A DNA stretch of 64,000 nucleotides from Phycisphaerae bacterium (GTDB lineage: Bacteria > Planctomycetota > Phycisphaerae > Sedimentisphaerales > Anaerobacaceae), in NCBI GenBank assembly GCA_030615025.1, contig JAUXAB010000012.1, positions 1 through 64,000 of the forward strand, read 5' to 3'. Numbering within the stretch: position 1 is the first letter of the stretch; each line of letters opens with the position of its first letter. Under the pieces are notes generated by a model. It was not told the origin of the DNA. It did no database searches and saw only the letters and a program-made list of their open reading frames with translations. The position numbers and the translations under genes were made by a program. This document shows positions 25,357 to 32,944 of the stretch, one piece after another.

Positions 25357-25662
25357 TCAGTAGAAAAGTTCTGTACTCAAATACCTCTCGCCCGCATCGG
25401 GCAACACCACAACAACAACTTTGTCAGCATTTGCTTTTCGCTTGGCTACCTTAATTGCAGCAGCCACGGCGGCACCTGATGATATCCCTGATAGAATGCC
25501 TTCGTCTTTTGCCAGCTGTTTTGCCATATTGAATGATTATTTATTCCCTATTTGAACAACCTCGTCAACAACTTTCATATTTAAAATGTCTGGAACGAAA
25601 CCAGCTCCTATCCCTTGAATCATATGCGGGCAGGGTCTACCTCCGGAAAGTACCGGCGAGGC
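25357..25662 (-). pseudogene. cysteine synthase (CysK) C-terminal pseudogene
   Basis: The minus frame first gives [20 protein letters not shown] with [21 protein letters not shown], matching the PLP-enzyme segment [19 protein letters not shown]. It then meets TAA at 25537-25539 and continues in the same frame as [20 protein letters not shown]...[15 protein letters not shown], the end of CysK. The upstream catalytic half is absent. It is thus a C-terminal third of an O-acetylserine sulfhydrylase with one in-frame stop, a decaying gene beside mnmA. Confidence 0.8.
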
Positions 25663-25761
25663 TCGTGAGCCTAAGCTCAATAGGTGCGGGGTACCAATTC
25701 TTTCGGCCAAACGTGCATCACCCTCGACAGTCTTGAATCGTAGCAACAGAGAGAAACTAAC

Positions 25762-25790
25762 TTGCAAAGGTGAGCCGAATTCACTATAAT
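25762..25790 (+). promoter_or_regulatory. sigma-70-type promoter for the haem operon
   Basis: TTGCAA (25762-25767), 17-bp spacer, TATAAT (25785-25790). The consensus -10 and ideal spacing predict transcription from about 25797, just upstream of the small ORF, hemX-like, hemA, ahbD and ahbC genes. Confidence 0.65.
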
Positions 25791-25842
25791 ATGGTATGCT
25801 TTGAGTGTTTTTGCTATTTATGGGAAGATTGGGGAGAGCACC

Positions 25843-25995
25843 ATGACCCAACGTATCCAGCGAGTAAATTGGATCTGTCAGAGAATGAAAGACCACATGT
25901 CCGGTATTGAGCGGAGGATTTTGGCTGTTCCTCAAAAAGGAACTCAAAAAGCTGCCACCAACATATATTACACAATTGGGAGCGCAAAATACTAA
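25843..25995 (+). CDS. small protein of 50 residues, hypothetical
   Basis: First reading frame after the promoter at 25785. A strong GGGGAG lies six bases before ATG 25843. The product is basic ([20 protein letters not shown]...) with no recognised domain or membrane helix. It ends nine bases before the hemX-like start, so it may be a leader peptide or a true small protein. Supported by signals rather than homology. Confidence 0.4.
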   Translation: MTQRIQRVNWICQRMKDHMSGIERRILAVPQKGTQKAATNIYYTIGSAKY

Positions 25996-26004
25996 GGAAG
26001 AACG

Positions 26005-26856
26005 ATGAAGATGTTAGAACTGCCAATGCCAGAAACAATAGCGTTTCTTTCAGCGGTGCTTGTGTATATTGCAGCGGCAGTAGTGGGTATTTTTCAACTG
26101 CTGCCTGGCGGTAATAAATACAAACAGTTTCTGTCACCCCTTGTTTCCTTTGCGGTGGCGCTGGAGGCTGTAATATTGATATTTAGGGCCGTTACGCTAA
26201 AAGCCGTACCGCTGACGGGATTGTTCGAGTCGATGATAGTTCTTACTATTGTATTTGGTCTGGTATACCTTTTTTTCAGTATTGCTATCCAACAGGTATG
26301 GTTTGGTTCAGTAATGGTATGGCTGATCCTGGCGATGATTCTAATGGCTGGGATTGTTGCCAGCCCTGCTTCAGAGCCTCACGCAGTAGCCGCCACACCG
26401 TGGGCAATTGCTCACGCTATCGCAATGATTCTTGGCGGAGCAGCGACAATGTTCGCGACGGCAAGCGCGTTTCTTTATTTACTCGGCAACCACAGGCTCA
26501 AGCTAAAGAAAGTTATGCAAGTGCTCGGCAGAGTACCCAATATTGAGAAGCTTGAGCAAATGACACTTCTTGGGATAAGGGCCGGTTTTGTCTTGATCAC
26601 GATAGGGCTGATAAGCGGCTTAGGTCTTGTTTGGCTGCTGGGAACCGGCATTTTTGAGTGGCTAACCGATGTAAAGGTCGTCTGTATCATTGCAGCCTGG
26701 GGACTGTTAGGGATTATGCTGCTGCCAGCGCGTATGCTTTTGCTCAAGGGTAAGGCCAGAGCATATATGACAATCGCGGTCTTTGTGTTGCTTTTATTTG
26801 CGATTTTAGGAGCAACTATTTTGGGCACAACTCAACATGATTTTTCCCGTTACTGA
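26005..26856 (+). CDS. cytochrome c assembly / HemX-like integral membrane protein
   Basis: 283 residues with about eight hydrophobic helices. The central segment [20 protein letters not shown] resembles the haem-handling region of the CcsA/HemX (ccmC-type) family, and [20 protein letters not shown] is typical of that family. Genes of this kind usually stand immediately before hemA, as here, and are thought to tune glutamyl-tRNA reductase or haem delivery. ATG 26005 follows AAGGAAG. First large gene of the operon. Confidence 0.8.
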   Translation: MKMLELPMPETIAFLSAVLVYIAAAVVGIFQLLPGGNKYKQFLSPLVSFAVALEAVILIFRAVTLKAVPLTGLFESMIVLTIVFGLVYLFFSIAIQQVWFGSVMVWLILAMILMAGIVASPASEPHAVAATPWAIAHAIAMILGGAATMFATASAFLYLLGNHRLKLKKVMQVLGRVPNIEKLEQMTLLGIRAGFVLITIGLISGLGLVWLLGTGIFEWLTDVKVVCIIAAWGLLGIMLLPARMLLLKGKARAYMTIAVFVLLLFAILGATILGTTQHDFSRY

Positions 26857-26885
26857 CGGCCGCCTGCCGCCGTGTTGAGATTAGG

Positions 26886-28199
26886 ATGACAATGAAGATT
26901 TTAGTTGTAGGACTGAATCACAAAAGTGCTCCGATAGAAATTCGCGAGAGATTGGCGTGTGATGCTGCTGAGCGCGCCCGAGCACTGAGACAGCTGAAAA
27001 ACAGATTTCACAAAGCGGAGTTTGTGTTGCTATCCACGTGCAATCGCGTCGAACTGTACAGTGCCGGCAATCGCGATCAGGGCCCTAATTCTGCTGATTT
27101 GGCCAAGTTCTTATCAGATTTTCATAATGTGCCATTAAAGGAGTTCCAGGATTTCCTATATGTCTACAGTGATGAAGAATCAGTTAGTCATTTGCTGACT
27201 GTAGCCTCGAGTCTCGACAGTATGGTAGTAGGCGAGGCACAAATAATCGGTCAGGTTAAAGAAAGCTACAGACTTGCCTGTACTGCAAAAAGCACAGGAA
27301 AGGTTTTGAATCGCCTGTTTCATTGTGCCTTCGCTGTCAGCAAGAAGGTGCATACAACTACATCTATCGCGACTGGTCGGGTCAGCGTTGCCGGCGTCGC
27401 GGTCGAGTTAGCTATGCAGCTTTTTGCCGATATCTCAGCGACTCATGTTGTCGTGATTGGAGCGGGCGAGATGGGCGAACTGCTCGTACGACATCTTCTC
27501 CACGCCGGATGCGAAAACATAACGGTAGTGAACAGGTCCTATGAGCGCGGTCGGAGTGTAGCCAAACGCTATGGCATTGAGGCCGGAGATTGGGAAGCAC
27601 TGCCCGAAGAGCTGATCAAAGCTAATATCGTGATAGCTTCAGCAGCGACTCAGGATTATCTTTTCAGGAAGAGCTCGTTCAAAAAGATAATGGACAGCCG
27701 ACGGCAAAGAACATTGCTGCTCATTGATATAGCGGTCCCGCGAAACTTCGAACCGACCATAAATGAAATAGAAAATGTGTATCTATACAGTATTGACGAA
27801 CTCTCCAAGGTAGCCGAGCAGAATCGCAAAGCCCGCGAAGAGGACATTGCCAAAGGCATGCAGATTATTCATGAGAATGTAACTGAGTTCATCGATTGGT
27901 TCAGATCCCGCGATATAGGTCCGCTGATAGGTCAGATGAAAAAGAAATTTACCCAAATCAGTCAAAATGAGCTCGAGCGGTTTTTTGTCGGAGGCAGGCA
28001 GGATGCTCCCTATAGGGAGGTGATGGAGGTAATGATGAAGCGCGTTGTTAACAAGCTGCTGCACTGCGTAATTAAGAATGTCAACGCTATAGCCGAAGAG
28101 CAGGGGCCGGCCGAGGCTGCAAAGCTGGTCGACAGTATCGTGCGGCAGGCTGAAAAGGTATCGTCCGAGCCAAGCAAGAAGGAGGATATGGAGTCGTGA
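26886..28199 (+). CDS. hemA: glutamyl-tRNA reductase
   Basis: 437-residue NADPH-dependent enzyme converting glutamyl-tRNA to glutamate-1-semialdehyde, the entry step of tetrapyrrole synthesis. Catalytic Cys52 sits in LLSTCNRVELY. The N-terminal VVGLNHKSAPIEIRERLA, the substrate loop SLDSMVVGEAQIIGQVK, the Rossmann motif VVVIGAGEMGELLVRHLL, DIAVPRNFEP and the C-terminal dimerisation helices are all present. Length is normal. The stop overlaps the next gene's GTG start (GTGA), indicating a coupled operon with the two radical SAM genes. Confidence 0.95.
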   Translation: MTMKILVVGLNHKSAPIEIRERLACDAAERARALRQLKNRFHKAEFVLLSTCNRVELYSAGNRDQGPNSADLAKFLSDFHNVPLKEFQDFLYVYSDEESVSHLLTVASSLDSMVVGEAQIIGQVKESYRLACTAKSTGKVLNRLFHCAFAVSKKVHTTTSIATGRVSVAGVAVELAMQLFADISATHVVVIGAGEMGELLVRHLLHAGCENITVVNRSYERGRSVAKRYGIEAGDWEALPEELIKANIVIASAATQDYLFRKSSFKKIMDSRRQRTLLLIDIAVPRNFEPTINEIENVYLYSIDELSKVAEQNRKAREEDIAKGMQIIHENVTEFIDWFRSRDIGPLIGQMKKKFTQISQNELERFFVGGRQDAPYREVMEVMMKRVVNKLLHCVIKNVNAIAEEQGPAEAAKLVDSIVRQAEKVSSEPSKKEDMES

Positions 28200-29335
28200 A
28201 GGACGCTTTAGGGTCAAACCAAACTCTGAGGCTTTTGTTCTGGGAGACAACGATAAAATGCAATTTGACCTGTGCACACTGTCGGCGTTTAGAATCTGAC
28301 GAAGCGGCTTTTAGAGACTTATCCACCGCGCAGGCAAAGAGTCTGATAGAACAGTTGGCTGAACTGGGCAGGGAGCAGCCTATAATGCCGGTGCTGGTGT
28401 TTTCGGGCGGCGAGCCGCTCTGCCGCGAGGACTTGTTTGAGATGGTTGGCCGGGCAAAGTCGTTGGGGATTGTTCCGGCGCTGGCGACCAACGGTACGCT
28501 GATAGATGCGACGATGGCAACAATGATAAAGGAAAATGGAATCGTGAGGGTTGCGGTAAGTTTGGATGGCGCGACCGCAGAGATCCACGACAAGCTGCGG
28601 CAGTTAGAAGGGTCCTTTGAAAGAGCAGTTGAAGGTGTTGGCCACCTGCGTGATAAAAATGTGCCTTTTCAGGTAAATATTACATTGACCAGGCATAATG
28701 CTGGGCAATTAAAGGACGTTTACGAACTTGCCAAATCACTCGGCGCGATTGCACTGCACATATTCATGCTGGTTCCCGTCGGCTGTGGGCAGGCTTTGGC
28801 TGAAACGGATATGCTTTCACCCGAGCAGTATGAACAAAAAATGCTTGAGATTTGTAGATTAGATGGTCGCGGCCAGTTGCAAATGAAGGTAACCTGTGGA
28901 CCTCATTATGAACGAGTTATCAGACAGCAGGGTTTGCAGCAGTCTCGTATGGGGACAGACCAAGAAAGAATAATGAATGTCGAACAAGGAATTTCGAAAT
29001 TCAATATTCGTCATTCGAAATTCGATAGAGGATGCCTTGCCGGCCTTGGGGTCCTGTTTGTAGGGCACCAGGGAGATGTGTTTCCCTGTGGTTATCTGCC
29101 CGTAAAATGCGGCAATGTGCTCGAAGATAAACTGTCAGAGATATGGTACAACAACCAGGACCTTGCGCGAATGCGTGACAGCAACGGTCTTGAAGGCAAG
29201 TGTGGTGTCTGCGGGTATAGACACATGTGCGGTGGATGCCGCGCCAGAGCATACGCTGCAACAGGCAATTATATGGCCGAAGAGCCTTTTTGTGCGTACA
29301 TTCCGCCCGAGGCAGTCAGGTTTGGTAACTGGTAA
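28196..29335 (+). CDS. ahbD: radical SAM protein, AhbD-like (haem synthase of the siroheme pathway)
   Basis: 379 residues. The 4Fe-4S motif CNLTCAHC is at 22-29 (Cys22/26/29), with FSGGEPL, ATNGTLID and SLDGATAEIHD typical of the radical SAM barrel. A C-terminal SPASM-type set of cysteines (GCLAG, VFPCGY, CGVCGYRHMCGGC, FCAY) binds auxiliary clusters. In anaerobes AhbD decarboxylates Fe-coproporphyrin III to haem b. The assignment rests on hemA before it and AhbC after it. Residues about 258-278 (IMNVEQGISKFNIRHSKF) are encoded by a dispersed repeat lodged in frame just before the auxiliary-cluster domain. The last codons and stop lie in a heptamer array. GTG start. Confidence 0.8.
   Translation: MKDALGSNQTLRLLFWETTIKCNLTCAHCRRLESDEAAFRDLSTAQAKSLIEQLAELGREQPIMPVLVFSGGEPLCREDLFEMVGRAKSLGIVPALATNGTLIDATMATMIKENGIVRVAVSLDGATAEIHDKLRQLEGSFERAVEGVGHLRDKNVPFQVNITLTRHNAGQLKDVYELAKSLGAIALHIFMLVPVGCGQALAETDMLSPEQYEQKMLEICRLDGRGQLQMKVTCGPHYERVIRQQGLQQSRMGTDQERIMNVEQGISKFNIRHSKFDRGCLAGLGVLFVGHQGDVFPCGYLPVKCGNVLEDKLSEIWYNNQDLARMRDSNGLEGKCGVCGYRHMCGGCRARAYAATGNYMAEEPFCAYIPPEAVRFGNW
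28968..29030. repeat. dispersed repeat inserted in frame within ahbD
   Basis: AATGAATGTCGAACAAGGAA... through ...CATTCGAAATTCGATAG contains repeated and inverted TTCGAAATTC blocks. Read on the other strand it gives IEFRMTNIEFRNSLFDIHYS, a spurious peptide I recall from intergenic repeats of many planctomycete genomes. It splits GPHYERV..QQSR from GCLAGLGVLF without breaking the frame. Confidence 0.65.
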
Positions 29336-29406
29336 CTGGTAACTGGTAACTGGTATATTCGAATAACCAATTACCAATTACCAATTACCAATAACCAATA
29401 ACCAAT
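29323..29406. repeat. heptamer array with inverted second half
   Basis: Four copies of GGTAACT, a centre GGTATATTCGAATAACC, then ACCAATT three times and ACCAATA twice plus a partial unit. Left units are near reverse complements of right ones (AGTTACC versus AATTACC), so the array can fold into a long hairpin. It fills the ahbD-ahbC spacer and supplies ahbD's stop codon. Similar in style to cyanobacterial STRR heptamers. Confidence 0.85.
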
Positions 29407-29417
29407 GAGGATAAACG

Positions 29418-30704
29418 GTGATAAATATTAGTAAATTGTATTGTGACCAGGTTACACCGGGGGATTGGCTTCGCTACGGCGTGTGGCAGCCTCAAGCGCA
29501 GCTTGGGGATGGCGCGTGTGAATCATCCCCAAAGCCTTCGGCTTTGAGACTGCCACGCAAAGCATCTGAAAGACGGCCCATCGTTGTGTGGAACATCACC
29601 CGAGCGTGTAATCTCAAGTGTGTGCATTGCTATAATGACAGCGGAACCTGCAAAGCCGATGATGAGCTCTCGACTAAGGAGGCAAAGGTTGTATTGGATG
29701 ATCTGGCGGAATTTGGTGTTCCTTCTGTTTTGTTTTCCGGCGGTGAGCCTTTGATGCGGCCAGATTTATTTGAACTGATCGGATATGCAGGCGAGCAAGG
29801 CGTGCGTACGGTTATTTCAACCAATGGGACGCTTATAACAACTGATGTAGCCAAGAAAATAAGACAGCATGGAGTTTCGTATGTGGGTATCAGCCTTGAT
29901 GGAGTAGGTGAGGTCAACGACAAATTCAGGGGAGTATCCGGTGCATTTGACAGGGCTGTGCAAGGGATAAAAAACTGCCAGGATGCTGGTGTGCGAATCG
30001 GTCTGCGATTGACTTTAACCAAGAGGAATATTCAGGACTTGGAGAGCTTGTTTGATTTTTTTGAAGCAGAGAACATTGAGCGGGTGTGCTTTTACCACTT
30101 TGTACCAAGCGGCAGAGGAGCCACTATTGCAGATGAGGATCTAAGTCTGCCTCAAAGCAGAGATGCAATTGAGACAATATTAGCCAGAACAAAACTGTTT
30201 AAGCAAGCTGGCAGGAAAACGGATATATTGACAGTGGACAATCATGTTGACGGTGTTTACGTGTACCTGAAATTGCTTAAGGAAGACCCTGCCCGCGCGG
30301 ACAAAGTTTGGAAACTACAGACCTGGAACGGCGGCGGCATGTACAGCAGCGGGGTTGGAATTGGGTGTATTGATTTTCATGGGAAAGTGCATCCGGACCA
30401 GTTTTGGTGGCATTATGACCTTGGCGATGTGCGGAAGAAGCCTTTCAGCCAGATTTGGATGGATACGAGCGACCCGCTGCTTCGAGGCTTAAAGGAACGC
30501 TGCAAATACCTCAAGGGCAGATGCCGAGTTTGTAAGTTTCTTGACGCTTGCGGCGGTAGTTTGAGGGTGCGTGCGGATTTGTATTTTGGTGATCCCTGGG
30601 CTCCGGACCCTGCGTGTTATTTGACGGACGCCGAAATCGGCCTGGATACAGAGAGACAGGCAGAGTTAATACGCGTCGGCGAAGTTTTCCAGATGCCTGA
30701 TTAG
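29418..30704 (+). CDS. ahbC: radical SAM protein AhbC (12,18-didecarboxysiroheme deacetylase)
   Basis: 428 residues. The opening INISKLYCDQVTPGDWLRYG is the AhbC hallmark. The radical SAM motif CNLKCVHC (Cys64/68/71) is followed by FSGGEPLMRPDLFELI, STNGTLI and ISLDGVGEVND. The auxiliary-cluster region contains GIGCIDFHGKVHPDQFWWHY, RCRVCKFLDACGG and a late Cys. AhbC removes two acetate side chains from 12,18-didecarboxysiroheme to give Fe-coproporphyrin III, the substrate of AhbD. Residues about 22-48 (WQPQAQLGDGACESSPKP...) come from a palindromic repeat inserted in frame between the hallmark and the catalytic domain. GTG start with GAGG upstream. AhbA/B and hemB-D are not in the window. 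Confidence 0.88.
   Translation: MINISKLYCDQVTPGDWLRYGVWQPQAQLGDGACESSPKPSALRLPRKASERRPIVVWNITRACNLKCVHCYNDSGTCKADDELSTKEAKVVLDDLAEFGVPSVLFSGGEPLMRPDLFELIGYAGEQGVRTVISTNGTLITTDVAKKIRQHGVSYVGISLDGVGEVNDKFRGVSGAFDRAVQGIKNCQDAGVRIGLRLTLTKRNIQDLESLFDFFEAENIERVCFYHFVPSGRGATIADEDLSLPQSRDAIETILARTKLFKQAGRKTDILTVDNHVDGVYVYLKLLKEDPARADKVWKLQTWNGGGMYSSGVGIGCIDFHGKVHPDQFWWHYDLGDVRKKPFSQIWMDTSDPLLRGLKERCKYLKGRCRVCKFLDACGGSLRVRADLYFGDPWAPDPACYLTDAEIGLDTERQAELIRVGEVFQMPD
29481..29558. repeat. nested palindrome inserted in frame in ahbC
   Basis: Outer arms GTGGCAG/CTGCCAC, then CTTGGGGATG/CATCCCCAAAG. Each half contains its own hairpin (CAAGC-GCA-GCTTG and CAAAGCC-TTC-GGCTTTG). About 78 bp, length compatible with frame retention. 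Confidence 0.75.
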
Positions 30705-31112
30705 CTTTCAAAGGGATTGACCGCACTTCCATAGGAAATGAGGTCAAACAATTGATAGGTGCACTCCCACAGGTACGTGAGGTCGAGCTGCCCAAAATTG
30801 AAGAACTCCTGCACAGACCAACGGCTATCTTCGGGAGGCTTGTATCGCTTATCAACTCTCTATAGGCAATTCAAGAAATTATAAATACAATAGAGTTGGT
30901 TAAATGCCAAAAGACACAATAGCAAAACTGTAAATCAAAAGGGTAGTGGTCCAATCTTTCTCCCTCGGCCTTTGTCAGATGACCTTTAAATCATAATCAT
31001 AGTTGTCCGATGTTTATACAGAAAGAACTTTAGCTCCCCAAAAACCTTCGGATTAACTGTCCTATTTTTGCTTGAAAATTGTTAAAAAAGCTTATTTTAC
31101 GGTAGGAATCTG
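30705..31112. other. gap with an unexplained open stretch
   Basis: 408 bp after ahbC. From 30713 to 30865 a plus-strand frame without clear start reads GIDRTSIGNEVKQLIGALPQ then VREVELPKIEELLHRPTAIF and stops; it looks protein-like (regular hydrophobic spacing) but I do not recognise it, and it may be a gene fragment. The rest is AT-rich with nothing supportable. Confidence 0.35.
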
Positions 31113-31340
31113 ATGTTTGGTTGTAGCCAATCTAAGGAAAATCAGCACCTATGGAGACAAACTGGAGACATGGATTTATCGAAGAAAATTGACCTTGTTG
31201 TGTATCCGAACGGCTGGAGTGGTCCAGTTTTTTGTATCTCTTCAGAGCAACTTATAGAAGCTAACGGACAAGAAGTTCTCTATGAAGCCAAGCCAAATTG
31301 TTATTCAACTCTTACTGGCTGGTTTTGCTTTTCTATTTGA
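31113..31340 (+). CDS. hypothetical small ORF, doubtful
   Basis: 75 codons from ATG 31113, with AGGA seven bases upstream. The product (MFGCSQSKENQHLWRQTGDM..., ending LTGWFCFSI) matches no family I know and has no membrane helix. It ends where the integrase-like relic begins, so it may be part of the same decayed element. Kept only because of its ribosome-binding site. Confidence 0.25.
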   Translation: MFGCSQSKENQHLWRQTGDMDLSKKIDLVVYPNGWSGPVFCISSEQLIEANGQEVLYEAKPNCYSTLTGWFCFSI

Positions 31341-31571
31341 AAGCCATTAAGGATAAAGTATACGGAAAGTATTTTTCTACAGGGGATCGACAGTCCGATT
31401 GAAAGTGCTGTAACTTCTTGTGAACAAAAAACTCCCGAAAACGACTGGACAAATACTGGACAAAATTTGATTACGCGGGTAGCCACTGATCCGAATTTAG
31501 CAAAAATCATAGAAACTTGGCCAGGGCTTTCGGATGAACTAAGAAAAGCAATTATCAAGATGATAAGTTAA
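31341..31571 (+). pseudogene. C-terminal tail of a planctomycete tyrosine recombinase, relic
   Basis: A start-less frame reads ...DWTNTGQNLITRVATDPNLA then KIIETWPGLSDELRKAIIKM and stops at 31571. The DPxLAxIIExWPxLxxxLRxAIxxMI pattern is what I recall as the extreme C terminus of phage-type integrases in Planctomycetes. The catalytic R-H-R-Y part is absent. It suggests a former integrated element near 31 kb. Confidence 0.5.
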
Positions 31572-31639
31572 TCCGGATCTCCTATGACACAATGCGGAAA
31601 AGAGGTAGTTGGTAGAGCAGACCTTTAGCAGATTTGTTT

Positions 31640-32428
31640 TTACTGATGTGTATCAGGCATGAGGCGACTGAGCAGTTCTGTTAGATACTCGTGTGAGATC
31701 TCACCCACAGCACAATACGAATAATCCCCCAAGCGAACTGTCACCATGTCGCACTTGGCAAATGAGCTTTTCCAGAAAACCCGGCCTTGGCACTCAAACT
31801 TGCCACCCATCCCAAGTGTTTCAGGTTTGTCGGTGACCACAATAACACTCATTATCCCTTGGGGTGTATCAACAACATAACTACCAACTACTTGACCTCG
31901 GAAGTGTCTGACACAACAACCCCTTAGTGCCATTCCCTGGTCTGTGATTGGCATTGAAGGGCTAAAGCCAAGTTTGCTTTTGAAGTACTCAGCTAGTTTT
32001 ACAGGGTCTGCTTCACTGTAAAATTCGTGTTCGTGATCTGTTGAGAGATTGTGATTGTGGATCTTTACCAATTCTGCCCTCGCTGCCATCGCAGATGATG
32101 GACTTATAACATAAACCCCAAGGATCACTGCCATCACCAACACAGCCGCTGCTGCCGCAGGCCATGCCATTCTTTTAAAGCGGATATTCGACAACCTCCT
32201 GGCTGATTGTGGCTGCTCTGATACGGCTTTATCGGTAAGTTGCATCCGGATATTGTTCGCTAACCGCTTATCCGGCTTGACAGAATCAAATGCGCTACGC
32301 ATACGATTTGCTATCGCTTTCTTCTCGGCAAGCAACTCTCTGCAGAGGTCACAATCTGTCAAGTGTTCTGGCTCAGGTAACAAACCTTGCATTATGTCTT
32401 CAAATTGTTCTTCTGTAAGGTGATTCAT
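31640..32428 (-). CDS. zinc-motif (ZAS-type) anti-sigma factor with Cys-containing sensor domain
   Basis: 262 residues. N-terminal HLTDCDLC gives the H-x3-C-x2-C zinc anti-sigma motif. One membrane helix (AAAAVLVMAVILGVYVIS, about 95-112) follows. The outer domain carries GCCVRHFRGQVVGSYVVDTP (a Cys-Cys pair) and LGDYSYCAVGEIS. Its start overlaps the sigma factor stop (ATGA-type, 32425-32428), so the two are co-translated. The paired cysteines and neighbouring metal-binding proteins suggest a metal or redox signal; that is inference. Paralogous to 34018-34800. Confidence 0.8.
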   Translation of the reverse strand: MNHLTEEQFEDIMQGLLPEPEHLTDCDLCRELLAEKKAIANRMRSAFDSVKPDKRLANNIRMQLTDKAVSEQPQSARRLSNIRFKRMAWPAAAAAVLVMAVILGVYVISPSSAMAARAELVKIHNHNLSTDHEHEFYSEADPVKLAEYFKSKLGFSPSMPITDQGMALRGCCVRHFRGQVVGSYVVDTPQGIMSVIVVTDKPETLGMGGKFECQGRVFWKSSFAKCDMVTVRLGDYSYCAVGEISHEYLTELLSRLMPDTHQ

Positions 32429-32925
32429 CTTTCACCTCCAGTAAATCCCATTTCTTTTGCATGGGAAAAAAGTTTCGTTCTTAAAATCGCCCGTGCCCGA
32501 CTTGTACGGCTCTTTACGGTCCCGATCGGCATATCCATGATTTCAGCAACGTCCTCGTGGCTAAGCTGCTCGACGTCAACCAAGAACAGTGGGAAACGCT
32601 GCTCAGCCGGCAAGCTTCTCAATGCCTTTATAATTTGCTCATCTGAAAAATTTGCCAGCAAGTCCTCGCAATTCGAGTATTTAATTTCATCATTCTGTTC
32701 CTGTCCGGCAACTATATTTTCGTCAATTTGTAATATTTGTCCAACGGTGTTTCTATGTCGCATCAGGTCAATCCATTTGTTCCGCAAAATACTCAACAAC
32801 CAAGCCTTGCAATTCGTACCCTTCTCGAAAGATTCAAATCGCTCAAACGCCTTTAAAAATGTCGCCTGTGTCAAATCATCGGCATCATCGCGGTCGCCGC
32901 ACATAGCAACCGCAGCCCGGTACAC
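32425..32925 (-). CDS. ECF sigma factor, apparently N-terminally short
   Basis: 166 residues with region 2.2-2.4 (YRAAVAMCGDRDDADDLTQA, TFLKAFERFESF, CKAWLLSILRNKWIDLMRHR) and region 4 (RSLPAEQRFPLFLVDVEQLS, HEDVAEIMDMPIGTVKSRTS). The protein begins inside region 2.1: 15-30 residues expected before YRAAV are missing. The frame is open upstream (GAKAHAV) but offers no ATG, only the GTG used here, and runs into the 3' end of the YHS-like gene. Either a truncated allele or a factor with a minimal start. Coupled to the ZAS anti-sigma gene. Confidence 0.75.
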   Translation of the reverse strand: MYRAAVAMCGDRDDADDLTQATFLKAFERFESFEKGTNCKAWLLSILRNKWIDLMRHRNTVGQILQIDENIVAGQEQNDEIKYSNCEDLLANFSDEQIIKALRSLPAEQRFPLFLVDVEQLSHEDVAEIMDMPIGTVKSRTSRARAILRTKLFSHAKEMGFTGGER

Positions 32926-32944
32926 CGCATGGGCCTTAGCGCCG

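Noticed and set aside
29323-29406. Possible CRISPR array
   Set aside because: Units are 7 bp without spacers and no cas genes are present; it is a simple tandem/inverted array.
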